A DNA stretch of 64,000 bases from Candidatus Sphingomonas colombiensis (GCA_029202845.1 CP119315.1:2263001-2327000); one strand, 5' to 3'; positions 25,603 to 35,020 are shown, numbered from the stretch's first letter. Numbers and translations: made by a program. Notes: generated by a model not told the origin, from the sequence alone.

Positions 25603-26661
25603 ATGGTTCATCAAGCCCCACTCGCCACCGATTTTCAGGAACGGTTGCAGATTATCGATGATGTCGAGACCGGGGTGCGGGGCGTCATCGCGATCGATTC
25701 CACCGTTCTTGGGCCGGCGGCAGGTGGTTGCCGCCTGTGGCACTACGAAAGTCACGCGGACCTTGCCGCTGATGCGATCCGGCTTGCACGGGGCATGAGT
25801 TACAAGAATGCCGTGGCGGGGCTGCCGTTCGGTGGCGGCAAGGCAGTGTTGCAACGACCCGCCGGCGATTTCGACAGGGAAGCGGTTTTTCGGGTGTTCG
25901 GCGGCGCGGTAGCCGCGCTCGACGGCCAATATGTGACGGCGGAGGATGTCGGCACGACGATGGCCGATATGCAGATAGTCAGCGAGCGCACGAAATATGT
26001 CGCGGGGCTGAAGGCTAAGCCGGGTATGGCGGGCGGCGACCCTTCGCCGTGGACCGCATTGGGCGTGTTCGAGGCGATGAAGGCCGCCGCTGAGGTGCGC
26101 TTCCAATCCGAACTCGCAGGGCTGACGGTCGCGGTTCAGGGCGTGGGCAGCGTCGGGCGCGGTCTTTGCCGTCTGCTGCGGGACGCCGGCGCGCGGCTGA
26201 TTGTGGCTGATGTGGATCACCGTCTCGCGATCGGTGTCGCGGATGAACTCGGGGCGGCGATCGTCGAGCCGAACGAGATTCACGCGGTGGCGGCGGACAT
26301 CTTCGCGCCATGCGCACTGGGCGGCGTGCTCAATGAGAAATCGATCCCGCAATTGAAGGCGCGGCTGGTGTGCGGCGCTGCGAATAACCAGCTCGTGGAG
26401 GAGCGGGATGGCGAATTGCTTGCCGATAGCGGCATCCTCTACGCGCCGGATTATGTCGTCAACGCGGGCGGGATCATCAACGTGTCGGCGGAATATCTGG
26501 CTGAGACGGCTGATCAGGTGCGGGATCGTGTGTTGGCCATCGCGCCGCGACTGGTGGGAATCTTTCGTGACGCGGAAATGCAGGGGGTGCCAACCAATAT
26601 CGCCGCCGATGTCCTGGCGCGCCGGATCATCGCGGACGGGCGGTTACGGGTTGCAGCGTGA
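25603..26661 (+). CDS. Glu/Leu/Phe/Val-type dehydrogenase
   Basis: 352 residues. Oxidative deamination of a branched-chain or aromatic amino acid to its 2-oxo acid with NAD+, by family. GPAAGGCRLWHYES, MSYKNAVAGLPFGGGKAVL with lysines K68 and K80 (substrate binding and catalysis), TAEDVGTTMADMQIVSERT, and the Rossmann motif VAVQGVGSVGRGL. Length fits the short leucine/phenylalanine dehydrogenases. ATG at 25603 follows AAGGAG by seven bases. Its stop overlaps the GTG of the next gene. Confidence 0.9.
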   Translation: MVHQAPLATDFQERLQIIDDVETGVRGVIAIDSTVLGPAAGGCRLWHYESHADLAADAIRLARGMSYKNAVAGLPFGGGKAVLQRPAGDFDREAVFRVFGGAVAALDGQYVTAEDVGTTMADMQIVSERTKYVAGLKAKPGMAGGDPSPWTALGVFEAMKAAAEVRFQSELAGLTVAVQGVGSVGRGLCRLLRDAGARLIVADVDHRLAIGVADELGAAIVEPNEIHAVAADIFAPCALGGVLNEKSIPQLKARLVCGAANNQLVEERDGELLADSGILYAPDYVVNAGGIINVSAEYLAETADQVRDRVLAIAPRLVGIFRDAEMQGVPTNIAADVLARRIIADGRLRVAA

Positions 26662-26930
26662 CCGATGGGCCTGTCCGCTTCGAGATCATCGCCGCTTCGG
26701 ACCCGCAATCGCTGCCACGGCTGATAAACTATTTCGCCCAGCGCGATGTGATTCCCTCGCTGGTGCGGGTGGAGGCGCGTGGTGCTTCGATGCATTTCGT
26801 GATCGAGTTGCCGGCGCTCGCCGCCCCGCATGCTGCGATCATCGCGGAAAAGATGCGCGCCTCTGTGTTGGTCGAGCGTGTCGCGTGGAACGATCAGGGA
26901 CGGATTGAAAGCCTGCGCGTGCGGTGTTGA
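26658..26930 (+). CDS. Small ACT-like protein
   Basis: 90 residues, GTG start overlapping the dehydrogenase stop (GTGA). The pattern VRFEIIAASDPQSLPRLINYFAQRDVIPSLVRVEARG...MHFVIELPAL resembles ACT domains (beta-alpha-beta with a turn after the first helix). ACT domains bind amino acids, so a sensor or regulatory partner of the dehydrogenase is plausible but not shown. Confidence 0.65.
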   Translation: MTDGPVRFEIIAASDPQSLPRLINYFAQRDVIPSLVRVEARGASMHFVIELPALAAPHAAIIAEKMRASVLVERVAWNDQGRIESLRVRC

Positions 26931-26946
26931 TGCGTGCCGCGCATCG

Positions 26947-29900
26947 TCAGGCGATTGCCGGTGCGGCTTTGCGGTCGGCGCGGGTGCGCAAGCGATCGAG
27001 GTAGATGTAAACGAGCGGCGTGGTGAACAGGGTCAGCACCTGCGAGACGAACAGGCCGCCGACGATCGCGTAACCGAGCGGCTGACGAAATTCGGAGCCG
27101 GTGCCGCTCATCAGGATCATCGGAATGCCGCCGAGCGCGGCGCAGGCCGTGGTCATCAGGATCGGGCGGAAGCGTTGGGTCGATGCTCTGCGCGCGGCTT
27201 CCGCAGCCGATAGATGCTCTTCGCGTTCCAAGCGCATCGCGACATCTACTATCATGATCCCGTTCTTCTTCACGATGCCGATCAGCAGGATGATCGCGAT
27301 GATCCCGATCACATTGAGATCCTGCCCCGCCGCGCGCAACGCCAGCAGCGCCCCCACGCCCGCCGAAGGCAGTGTGGAGAGGATCGTAAGCGGATGGATG
27401 AAGCTTTCATATAATACGCCAAGGATTACATAGACCGCGATCAGCGCGGCCAGGATCAGCAACGGTTCGGTCGACAGCGATTGCTGGAAAGCCTGCGCAT
27501 TGCCCTGGAACGAGCCGTTCAACGCGGTGGGCGCACCGAGATTGTCGCGCGCGGTCTGTACCGCCTTGGTCGCCTGGCTGAGCGCGATACCCGGGGCGAG
27601 GTTGAACGACAGCGTCGCCGCCGGATACTCGCCCTGATGATTGATCGTCACGCTGCTGGTGCCGGATTGGCTCGTCCGCACGAACAGCGACAAAGGCACG
27701 CTTTTCCCGGTCAGCGGCGAGAGGAGATAAATCGAATTGAGGATATCGGGCGTCGCCTGCAATCGGGGCGGTGCCTCCACCACGACATGATAGCTGTTCT
27801 GCTGCGTATAATATTGCGTGATCTCATCCTGACCGATCATCTCGTAGATCGTCGCGTCGATCATCGCCGGCGATATGCCGAACCGCGCTGCCGCCGCACG
27901 ATCGATGGTGAGGTTGAGGGAGCCGCCCTTCGATTGCTGATCGGAGCTGACGTCTTTCAGCTCGGGCAATTTTTGCAGCGCGGCGAGCAGCTTCGGCGCC
28001 CATGTGTTCAACTCGGTCAGGTCTGAGTCCGACAAGGTATATTGGTATTGCGCCTGCCCGGCGCGGCCGCCGACGTTGATATCCTGCGTCGCTTGAAGGA
28101 AGGTCTGAACGCCGACCAGCTGCGCAAGTTTCGGGCGCAGGCGCGCGATGATCTGGTCTGCGGTGGCGACGCGCCCGCTGTCCTTGGGCTTCAGCGCGAT
28201 GAACAGATTGGCCTGATTGCTGCTGCCGCTGCCGACAAACATCGCGACGCCCGCCACGCCGTGATCCTCCCCGATCAGCTTGCCGACCTGCTCCACCTTC
28301 GCATGCGTCTTGGTGAAGGATGAATCCTGCGACGTAAGCATTACGCCGCCGAGAAAGCCGGTATCCTCCTGCGGAAAGAAACCCGTATTCGCCGTGAGAT
28401 AGAGAAAGACCGCGATCACCAAAGTCAGCAGGAAGACGATGAGCGTCGGCAATTGGTGGCGCAGCACGACGCCAAGCGCGCGCTCGTAACCGGTATCGAG
28501 CCGGCGAAAGCCGCTGTCCAACGCTTGCGTGACGCGATTGGTGCGCGGCTTTGGCGCTTTCAGGAACCGGCCGCAGAGCATCGGGGTGAGCGTCAGCGTC
28601 AGCACCATCGACACCAGCACGGCGGCGCTCAATGTAACAGCGAACTCGCGCATCAGCAGCCCGACCACACCGCCCATGAACATCAGCGGCGTGAATACCG
28701 CGATGAGCGAGATCGAGATCGAGAGGATGGTGAAGCCGATCTCTCCGGCGCCGGCGAGGGCGGCATCCAGCGGGGCTGCCCCCGCCTCGATATGCTGCCA
28801 GATCACCTCGACCATTACGATCGCATCATCGACGACGAAGCCGACCGCGATGGTGAGTGCCATCAATGACAGATTGTCGAGGCTGTAGTTGAGCGCGAGC
28901 ATCACGCCGGCCGCGCCCAGCAGCGCCAGCGGAATCACCGCGCTGGGGATCAGGGTCGCGCGGATATCGAGCAGGAAGATGAAGATCACGATCACGACCA
29001 GCGCCACGGTGATCAGCAGCGTCTTCTCCACATCGAGCACGGAGGCCCTGATCGTTTGCGTGCTGTCGCGCAATATATGGACGTTGATGCCTGGCGGGAT
29101 GCTCGCCTCAAGTTGCGGGAGCGAGGCGCGGATCTGACGGACGGTCTTGATGACATTGGCGCCGGGCTGTTTGTAGATGACGAGCAGGATGGATTTCCCG
29201 CTCTTGAATCCGGGATCGGTATTCGCCTTGCCGGGGAACACCCAGGCGCCGATCTGATTATTCTCCACGCTGGGGCTGGCGTTGCCGACATCTGAAAGTC
29301 GGATCGCCGCGCCGTTGCTATAGCCCACCACCAGATCTTGCCATGCGGTGGCATCGAGGAGTTGATCGTTGGCGTAAACCGTCAGCCCTTGCTGTGGTCC
29401 GGTAATTGATCCCTTTGGCGCATTGGTGGTTGCCGCGACCAGATTCGCACGGATCGTATCGATCTGAAGTCCGCGCGCCGCGATCTTGCGCGGATCGAGC
29501 TGAATGCGCACCGCCGGCTTCTGCTGTCCGCCGATGTTGACGAGGCCGACACCGGAGATGCGCGAAACCTGTTGGGAGAAGATCACATCGGCATAATTGT
29601 CGACCTGATCGAGCGGCAGTGTGTCGGAGGTCAGCGCGAGGATCATGATCGGCGCGTCGGCCGGGTTGACGCGCCGGATCGTGGGCTGCGCGGGCAGGTT
29701 GGACGGCAATTGCGCGCTGGCCGCGTTGATAGCCGCCTGCACCTGCTCGAAATCGGAATCGAGGCTTTGTGATAGCTGGAACTGTAGCGTAATACTGGTC
29801 GTGCCCTGCGAACTTGCCGAGGTCATCTGGAGGATGCCCGGAATAAGCGAGAATTGCCGTTCGAGCGGGGTCGCGACGTTCGATGCCATCGTCTCCGGGC

Positions 29901-30063
29901 TGGCGCCGGGGAGGCTGGTGCTGATCTGAAGCGTCGGGAAATCGACATTGGGCAGCGCCGCGACCGGCAGGCTGAGATAGGCGACGATCCCGATCAGCAA
30001 AATCGCCACCGCCAGCAGCGTCGTCGCGACGGGCCGCTCGATAAAGGGGCGCGAGAGGCTCAA
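26947..30063 (-). CDS. RND efflux transporter, inner-membrane pump (MdtB/C-like HAE1 type)
   Basis: 1038 residues, twelve membrane helices and two large periplasmic loops. Start SLSRPFIERPVATTLLAVAILLIGIVAYLSLPVAALPNVDFPT and the helix-4 motif GFVVDDAIVMVEVIWQHIE (proton-relay aspartates) are typical of MdtB/MdtC-like pumps. The start codon is TTG at 30063, overlapping the adaptor stop. No outer-membrane TolC-type gene is adjacent. Substrates unknown. Confidence 0.93.
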   Translation of the reverse strand: MSLSRPFIERPVATTLLAVAILLIGIVAYLSLPVAALPNVDFPTLQISTSLPGASPETMASNVATPLERQFSLIPGILQMTSASSQGTTSITLQFQLSQSLDSDFEQVQAAINAASAQLPSNLPAQPTIRRVNPADAPIMILALTSDTLPLDQVDNYADVIFSQQVSRISGVGLVNIGGQQKPAVRIQLDPRKIAARGLQIDTIRANLVAATTNAPKGSITGPQQGLTVYANDQLLDATAWQDLVVGYSNGAAIRLSDVGNASPSVENNQIGAWVFPGKANTDPGFKSGKSILLVIYKQPGANVIKTVRQIRASLPQLEASIPPGINVHILRDSTQTIRASVLDVEKTLLITVALVVIVIFIFLLDIRATLIPSAVIPLALLGAAGVMLALNYSLDNLSLMALTIAVGFVVDDAIVMVEVIWQHIEAGAAPLDAALAGAGEIGFTILSISISLIAVFTPLMFMGGVVGLLMREFAVTLSAAVLVSMVLTLTLTPMLCGRFLKAPKPRTNRVTQALDSGFRRLDTGYERALGVVLRHQLPTLIVFLLTLVIAVFLYLTANTGFFPQEDTGFLGGVMLTSQDSSFTKTHAKVEQVGKLIGEDHGVAGVAMFVGSGSSNQANLFIALKPKDSGRVATADQIIARLRPKLAQLVGVQTFLQATQDINVGGRAGQAQYQYTLSDSDLTELNTWAPKLLAALQKLPELKDVSSDQQSKGGSLNLTIDRAAAARFGISPAMIDATIYEMIGQDEITQYYTQQNSYHVVVEAPPRLQATPDILNSIYLLSPLTGKSVPLSLFVRTSQSGTSSVTINHQGEYPAATLSFNLAPGIALSQATKAVQTARDNLGAPTALNGSFQGNAQAFQQSLSTEPLLILAALIAVYVILGVLYESFIHPLTILSTLPSAGVGALLALRAAGQDLNVIGIIAIILLIGIVKKNGIMIVDVAMRLEREEHLSAAEAARRASTQRFRPILMTTACAALGGIPMILMSGTGSEFRQPLGYAIVGGLFVSQVLTLFTTPLVYIYLDRLRTRADRKAAPAIA

Positions 30064-31271
30064 GCGCCGGTTTGCCCGGGGGCAGGGCGGACGATGCGAA
30101 CTTTCGATCCCGCCTTCAGCGTCATCTGGCCATCGACGACGACGATCTCTCCCGGCTTAACCCCGCTCTTCACCGCGGTCAGCGTGCCCTCTGCTCCCTC
30201 GGTCGCGATCGGGCGCATCGCCGCCGTGCCGTCTTTCCCGATGACGAAGGCATATTGCCCGCTCGGCCCGCGATTGACGGCGGTGGTGGGGATCACGACG
30301 GCGTTGCGGATCGTCTGGGTGGCCAGCTTCACGTTGACGAACTGGCCCGGCCACAGATGTCGGCCGCCGTTGGGAAAGCGCGCCTTGAGCTGCACCGTCC
30401 CCGTCGCCGGATCGACCCGATTGTCCGCGATGCGCAACTCGCCGGTATCGAGCAGTTCGCCGTCTTCCTGGCTGAGCGCCTGCACCGCGAGCGCGTTGCG
30501 AAAATCGCCTGACAACATGCGGATTTGATTGAAATCCCCTTCCGCGACGGTGAACGTCACCGCGATCGGCTGGATCTCGTTGAGCACCACGATCCCGCTT
30601 CCGCCCGATCCGCTGGCGGGCGTGTTGCTGGTCGCTGCGGCGGTGCTCGGGGTACTCGCGGTCGATCCGCTCGCGCTGACCAGATTGCCGGGATCGACGA
30701 GCCGCACGCCGACCCGCCCGGCAACCGGGGCGGTGATATGGCACCAGCGCAGATTGAGGCGCGCGGCGGCCACGGCGCCCTGGTCGATTTCCACCGTCCC
30801 TTCATCCTGCGCGACGGTCACCGCCTGATCCTCCGCGGTCTGCCGCGCGATCGAATCCTGGCTCTGGAGCAGTTGATATCGTTTCAGATCGAGCCGCGCG
30901 CCCGCCAATTGCGCCTGATCCCGGCGCAGCGTTCCCTCGGCCTGCTGGAGCGCGGCGAGATACGGTGAGGGATCGACCTCCGCGAGCACCTGCCCGGCGC
31001 GCACGTCGCTGCCTTCGGTGAAATTGACGCGGAGCAATTTGCCGCTGACCTGGGACAGGATCGTGATGCTGTTCCACGCCTGCGCGGCGCCCAGCCCGAT
31101 GATCGAAATCGGCAGATCGCGGGAAACCGCTTTCGCCGCCGTTACCGGGATCGGCGGGGGCGGTGTCGCCTTCGCCGGGGGAGTGCGCAGCAGCACCCAT
31201 GCCACCAATATGAGCGCCAAAAGCCCGAGAGCGCCAAGCACGATATGCCGCCTTCGCCGCGCTTCGATCAT
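30060..31271 (-). CDS. RND periplasmic adaptor (membrane fusion protein, MdtA-like)
   Basis: 403 residues: one N-terminal membrane anchor (RHIVLGALGLLALILVAWVLL), barrel-sandwich/lipoyl halves (GKLLRVNFTEGSDVRAGQVLAEVDPSPYLAALQQAEG and LNLRWCHITAPVAGRVGVRLVDPG), an alpha-hairpin, and a beta-barrel (VQLKARFPNGGRHLWPGQFVNVKL). Odd: a Ser/Ala/Thr/Gly-rich insert (~residues 196-220) in the second lipoyl half. An ATG 14 codons upstream (31313) is also open. Overlaps the pump gene by 4 bp, so the two are translated together. Confidence 0.92.
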   Translation of the reverse strand: MIEARRRRHIVLGALGLLALILVAWVLLRTPPAKATPPPPIPVTAAKAVSRDLPISIIGLGAAQAWNSITILSQVSGKLLRVNFTEGSDVRAGQVLAEVDPSPYLAALQQAEGTLRRDQAQLAGARLDLKRYQLLQSQDSIARQTAEDQAVTVAQDEGTVEIDQGAVAAARLNLRWCHITAPVAGRVGVRLVDPGNLVSASGSTASTPSTAAATSNTPASGSGGSGIVVLNEIQPIAVTFTVAEGDFNQIRMLSGDFRNALAVQALSQEDGELLDTGELRIADNRVDPATGTVQLKARFPNGGRHLWPGQFVNVKLATQTIRNAVVIPTTAVNRGPSGQYAFVIGKDGTAAMRPIATEGAEGTLTAVKSGVKPGEIVVVDGQMTLKAGSKVRIVRPAPGQTGA

Positions 31272-31495
31272 GCGCTTCTCCAAAAAGACGGTCGCGGGAA
31301 AATATCGCCGCACCGGCTATTCTGTAGCGGGCCTAAGAACGTTGCCACGGCGCTTTCGTTGCAACCGGATCACCTGTCCGCGCCGCCGATGCCGAACGAG
31401 GAAACCGAAAAAGGATTGCATAACCCGGCGGCACGAGGCCGAATGGCGCTGCCGCCAACGAGCGGGAGGGAGAGGATCGGGATGAGGGCTTTCAC

Positions 31496-33718
31496 ATGGT
31501 GAGCGCGCGCGACCCGCTGGCGACGCCGCACAAGGCGCACTGGCCGATGCCGACGCGCGCGCCGGATGGCGCACCGAATATCGTCGTCATCCTGTTCGAC
31601 GATGTCGGGTTCGCCGATTTCGGCTGCTACGGATCGACGATCCGCACGCCGGCGATCGACGCGATCGCGGCGCGCGGCCTGCGCTATTCCGGTTTCCACA
31701 CCACCGCGATGTGCTCCACCACCCGCGCCGCACTGATGACCGGGCGCAACCATCATTCGGTCGGCATGGGCTGTCTCGCCAATTTCGACAGTGGCTATCC
31801 CGGCTATCGCGGCAAGATCCGCAAGGAGGCGGGTACGCTGGCGGAGATGCTGCGCCCGCACGGCTATAACAATTACATGGTCGGCAAATGGCACGTCACG
31901 CCACTCGGTGAGACGGGGCCGGCCGGCCCGGTCGACGGATGGCCGCTGGGGCGCGGGTTCGATCGCTTTTACGGCTTCATGGACGCCGAGACCGATCAAT
32001 ATGCGCCCGAGCTGGTGCGCGACAACACGCCGGCCACCCCGCCGGGAACCTATGAGAGCGGCTATCACCTGACGACCGATCTGACCGACGAGGCGATCCG
32101 CTTCGTGGGCGATCACATCGCGGCCAAGCCCGATGCGCCGTTCCTGCTGTGGCTCGCTTATGGCGCCTGCCATGCCCCGCATCAGGCGCCGCATGATCTG
32201 ATCCTGCAATATGACGCAGAGTTCGGGCACGGCTGGGATATCGAGCGCGAACGACGCCTCGCCGCGATGAAGGACGCAGGGCTGGTCCCGCCCGACACGC
32301 ATATGCCGCCGCGCAACGATTTCGTGCAGCCGTGGGACAGCTACGACACGGACCAGCGGCGCCTCTTCACGCGGTTGCAGGCCGCCTATGCGGCGATGCT
32401 GGATCATGCCGATCGCAATATCGCGCGGCTGATGGCGTTCCTCGATCGCGCCGGCCTGACCGACGATACGCTGGTGCTCGTGCTGTCGGACAATGGCGCG
32501 AGCCAGGAAGGGATGCTCTACGGCTTCGTCAACGCGATGGGGCCGTACAACCAGCGACCGGAATCGATCGAGGAAAAGATCGCGCGGATCGACGATATCG
32601 GCGGCCCCGATACGCACGCCAATTTCCCGCTCGGCTGGGCGATGGCGGCGAACACGCCGCTACGCCGCTACAAGCAAAACACGCATGGCGGCGGCATCCG
32701 CGATCCGCTTGTCGTGAGCTGGCCCGCGCGCATCCCCGCGCGTGGCGAGATGCGGCACCAGTTCGCGCATTGCGTCGATGTGGTGCCGACGCTGCTCGAC
32801 CTCATCGGGCTCGCCCCGCCCGAACAGGTGAATGGTGTGCCCCAGATGCCGCTGGAGGGGACGAGCTTCGCGGCCAGCCTGCTCGACGCGAACGCCCCGG
32901 CGCGCGATGGCCCCCAATATTTCGAGATGTTCGGCCATCGCGGGATCATCCATCAGGGCTGGAAGGCGGTCGCCTTCCACCCGCCCGGCACGCCATATGA
33001 CGGTGATAAATGGGAGCTGTTCCACCTCGACAGCGACTTTTCCGAAACCAACAATCTCGCCGAAGCGGAGCCGGCGCGCCTCGCCGCGCTGATCGATCTG
33101 TGGTGGCAGGAGGCGGAGGCGCATGACGTCTTGCCGCTGGACGATCGCTTCGGCCCGCGTTTCGCGGAGAATGCCGCACGGCGGCTCGGCGCGCGGCGGG
33201 TGTTCACCTTCCACAAGGGGATGGGCCATATCCCGACCGATATCGCGCCCGATCTGCGTGCGCGAAGCTACAAGATCGAGGCGCATGCCCATGTCCGCCC
33301 CGGCGACGAGGGCGTGCTGATCGCGCATGGCGACGCCACCTGCGGCTACAGCCTGTTCCTGCGCGACGGCCATCTGCATTTCGATGTGAACGTGGGGGAG
33401 CATCAGATCGTGCGCTCAGATGCGCCCGTCGCCCCCGGCGATCATGTCCTTACGGTAGAGGTCGTCCACGGTGCGCCGGCCACAATTGCGCTCAGGGTCG
33501 ATGAAGCAATGGTGGGCACCGGGACGATTCGCCACGGCTTCGTCAATTTCATCTCATGGTCCGGGCTCGACATCGGGCATGACCGATCGAGCCCCGTATC
33601 GGACTATGCCGCGCCGTTCGCCTTTACCGGCGAGCTTCGCAAAGTCGTGGTGACCATCCTCGACGGCGCATCGGGCGATGACGAAGCCGCGGCGCAGGTG
33701 CTGCTCGCGCGGGAGTGA
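31496..33718 (+). CDS. Arylsulfatase (type I sulfatase)
   Basis: 740 residues. Metal-binding D35/D36 in VVILFDDVGFADFGCYG, C73-S-T-T-R77-AALMTGR as the site converted to formylglycine, VGKWHVTP, and SDNGASQEG. The motif has Thr where most sulfatases have Pro (CxPxR). No signal peptide is visible, so it appears cytoplasmic unless the start is wrong. After residue ~590 there is an extra beta-rich C-terminal region (SYKIEAHAHV...VNFISWSGLDIGHDR). It hydrolyses sulfate esters by family; no formylglycine-generating enzyme gene is in the window. Confidence 0.9.
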   Translation: MVSARDPLATPHKAHWPMPTRAPDGAPNIVVILFDDVGFADFGCYGSTIRTPAIDAIAARGLRYSGFHTTAMCSTTRAALMTGRNHHSVGMGCLANFDSGYPGYRGKIRKEAGTLAEMLRPHGYNNYMVGKWHVTPLGETGPAGPVDGWPLGRGFDRFYGFMDAETDQYAPELVRDNTPATPPGTYESGYHLTTDLTDEAIRFVGDHIAAKPDAPFLLWLAYGACHAPHQAPHDLILQYDAEFGHGWDIERERRLAAMKDAGLVPPDTHMPPRNDFVQPWDSYDTDQRRLFTRLQAAYAAMLDHADRNIARLMAFLDRAGLTDDTLVLVLSDNGASQEGMLYGFVNAMGPYNQRPESIEEKIARIDDIGGPDTHANFPLGWAMAANTPLRRYKQNTHGGGIRDPLVVSWPARIPARGEMRHQFAHCVDVVPTLLDLIGLAPPEQVNGVPQMPLEGTSFAASLLDANAPARDGPQYFEMFGHRGIIHQGWKAVAFHPPGTPYDGDKWELFHLDSDFSETNNLAEAEPARLAALIDLWWQEAEAHDVLPLDDRFGPRFAENAARRLGARRVFTFHKGMGHIPTDIAPDLRARSYKIEAHAHVRPGDEGVLIAHGDATCGYSLFLRDGHLHFDVNVGEHQIVRSDAPVAPGDHVLTVEVVHGAPATIALRVDEAMVGTGTIRHGFVNFISWSGLDIGHDRSSPVSDYAAPFAFTGELRKVVVTILDGASGDDEAAAQVLLARE

Positions 33719-33768
33719 ACGGCGTCGCCCGGATTTCGGGCTGACCCGGCAAAATGTGGGAAAAGCGC

Positions 33769-33844
33769 TGGTGGGTCCGCCGGGGCTCGAACCCGGGACC
33801 TCTCGATTAAAAGTCGCTTGCTCTACCAACTGAGCTACGGACCC
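33769..33844 (-). tRNA. tRNA-Lys (anticodon TTT)
   Basis: A 76-nt cloverleaf on the minus strand: acceptor GGGTCCG with CGGACCC, D-arm TAGCTCAGTTGGTAGAGCA, anticodon loop CTTTTAA with TTT, T-arm CCGGGTTCGAGCCCCGG, discriminator A and encoded CCA. Its first ten bases overlap the end of folK. Confidence 0.97.
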
Positions 33845-34332
33845 TCACCAGCGCCACGCCGGTTAGGGAGCGCGCGCCGCCGGGTCAACCGTGTGTGAAG
33901 CTGCTTTGCATTTAGTCCGGTCACCGGATCGCGCCAGGAGGGAGCGAGATCGGCCAGCGGACGCAGCACGAAATCGCGTTCGCGCAATGCCACATGAGGA
34001 ATGACGAGGCCGGGCGAACGCCATATGCCGCCCGACCAGGCGATAATGTCGAGATCGATCACGCGGGCGCCCCAGCGCCGCCCGCGTCGGCGGCCGAAGG
34101 CGTGCTCGATTTTCTTCAGGCGTACCAACAGTTCCGGGGGCGTGTCGTCGCTCTCGATCAGTGCGACGGCATTGGCATAAGCGCGATTCGATGGGCCGAG
34201 CGGCGCGCTGGTGATGATCGGCGACATGTGTTTCGCACCGATCGCCGCCAGCGCCGCGCGCAATTCCGCGCGCGGATCGCCGTGGCGACCCCGGCGATTG
34301 GAGCCGAGCGCGATCAGGTAGCTTTGCGTCAT
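33835..34332 (-). CDS. folK: 2-amino-4-hydroxy-6-hydroxymethyldihydropteridine pyrophosphokinase
   Basis: HPPK transfers pyrophosphate to the pterin in folate synthesis. 165 residues: YLIALGSNRRGRHGDPRAELRAAL, LGPSNRAYANAVALIESD, LLVRLKKIEHAFGRRRGRRWGARVIDLDIIAWSG (the Arg-rich loop and DLD metal site), and PHVALRERDFVLRPLADLAP. The stop codon TAG is nucleotides 8-10 of tRNA-Lys, so message end and tRNA overlap by ten bases, implying processing of a joint transcript or independent transcription. Confidence 0.93.
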   Translation of the reverse strand: MTQSYLIALGSNRRGRHGDPRAELRAALAAIGAKHMSPIITSAPLGPSNRAYANAVALIESDDTPPELLVRLKKIEHAFGRRRGRRWGARVIDLDIIAWSGGIWRSPGLVIPHVALRERDFVLRPLADLAPSWRDPVTGLNAKQLHTRLTRRRALPNRRGAGEGP

Positions 34333-34359
34333 TCAGCGCAAGCCTCTACCCGATTAGCG

Positions 34360-35016
34360 ATGACCAGCGTAGCATCACCTCTGCCCGCCACCGAGCCATC
34401 GCACGATTGCTCGAATTGTCCCCGCCTCGCCGCCGTGCGCGAGGAATTGCGCGTGACGCATCCCGATTGGTGGAACGCCCCGGTGCCGCTGTTCGGCGAT
34501 CCCGATGCGTGGCTGGTGGTTGTCGGCCTGGCGCCGGGCAAGGATGGCGCGAATCGCACCGGGCGACCGTTTACCGGCGATTTCGCGGGGGCATTGCTCT
34601 TCGCCACGCTCGCGAAGTTTGGGCTGAGCGAGGGCGCGTACAAAGGACGGTTGGACGATGGCGTGGCGCTGAAGGGCGTCGCGGTGGTGAATGCGGTGCG
34701 GTGCCTGCCCCCCGCGAACAAGCCGACGCCGGAGGAAATCCGCTCCTGCCGCCCCTTTCTGCAAGCGCCGATCGACGCGCTTCCCCATGCGCGCGTGTTC
34801 GTCGCGCTGGGGCAGATCGCGCACCAGTCGACGGTCAAGGTGCTGGGCGGGAAGCTGCCCAAGGCGCGTTTCGCGCATCTCGCCGAGCATCGCGTGCCGG
34901 ATGGGCGGATGCTGATCGATAGCTATCATTGCTCGCACTACAATCAGAGCACCGGGCGCCTGACGCCCGCGATGTTCGAGGCGGTATTCGAGCGCGCACT
35001 GGCCCTGCGCGGCTAG
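34360..35016 (+). CDS. Family 5 uracil-DNA glycosylase (UDGb)
   Basis: 218 residues. Motif A is GLAPGKDGANRTGRPFTGDFAG, lacking the usual catalytic Asp/Asn as in family 5; motif B region is HCSHYNQSTGRLTP. Cysteines in CSNCPRL and further on (VRC, SCRPF) are placed to bind a 4Fe-4S cluster. It removes uracil and some deaminated purines from DNA. Start at the ATG 34360; divergent from folK with a 27-bp gap. Confidence 0.9.
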   Translation: MTSVASPLPATEPSHDCSNCPRLAAVREELRVTHPDWWNAPVPLFGDPDAWLVVVGLAPGKDGANRTGRPFTGDFAGALLFATLAKFGLSEGAYKGRLDDGVALKGVAVVNAVRCLPPANKPTPEEIRSCRPFLQAPIDALPHARVFVALGQIAHQSTVKVLGGKLPKARFAHLAEHRVPDGRMLIDSYHCSHYNQSTGRLTPAMFEAVFERALALRG

Positions 35017-35020
35017 CGCC

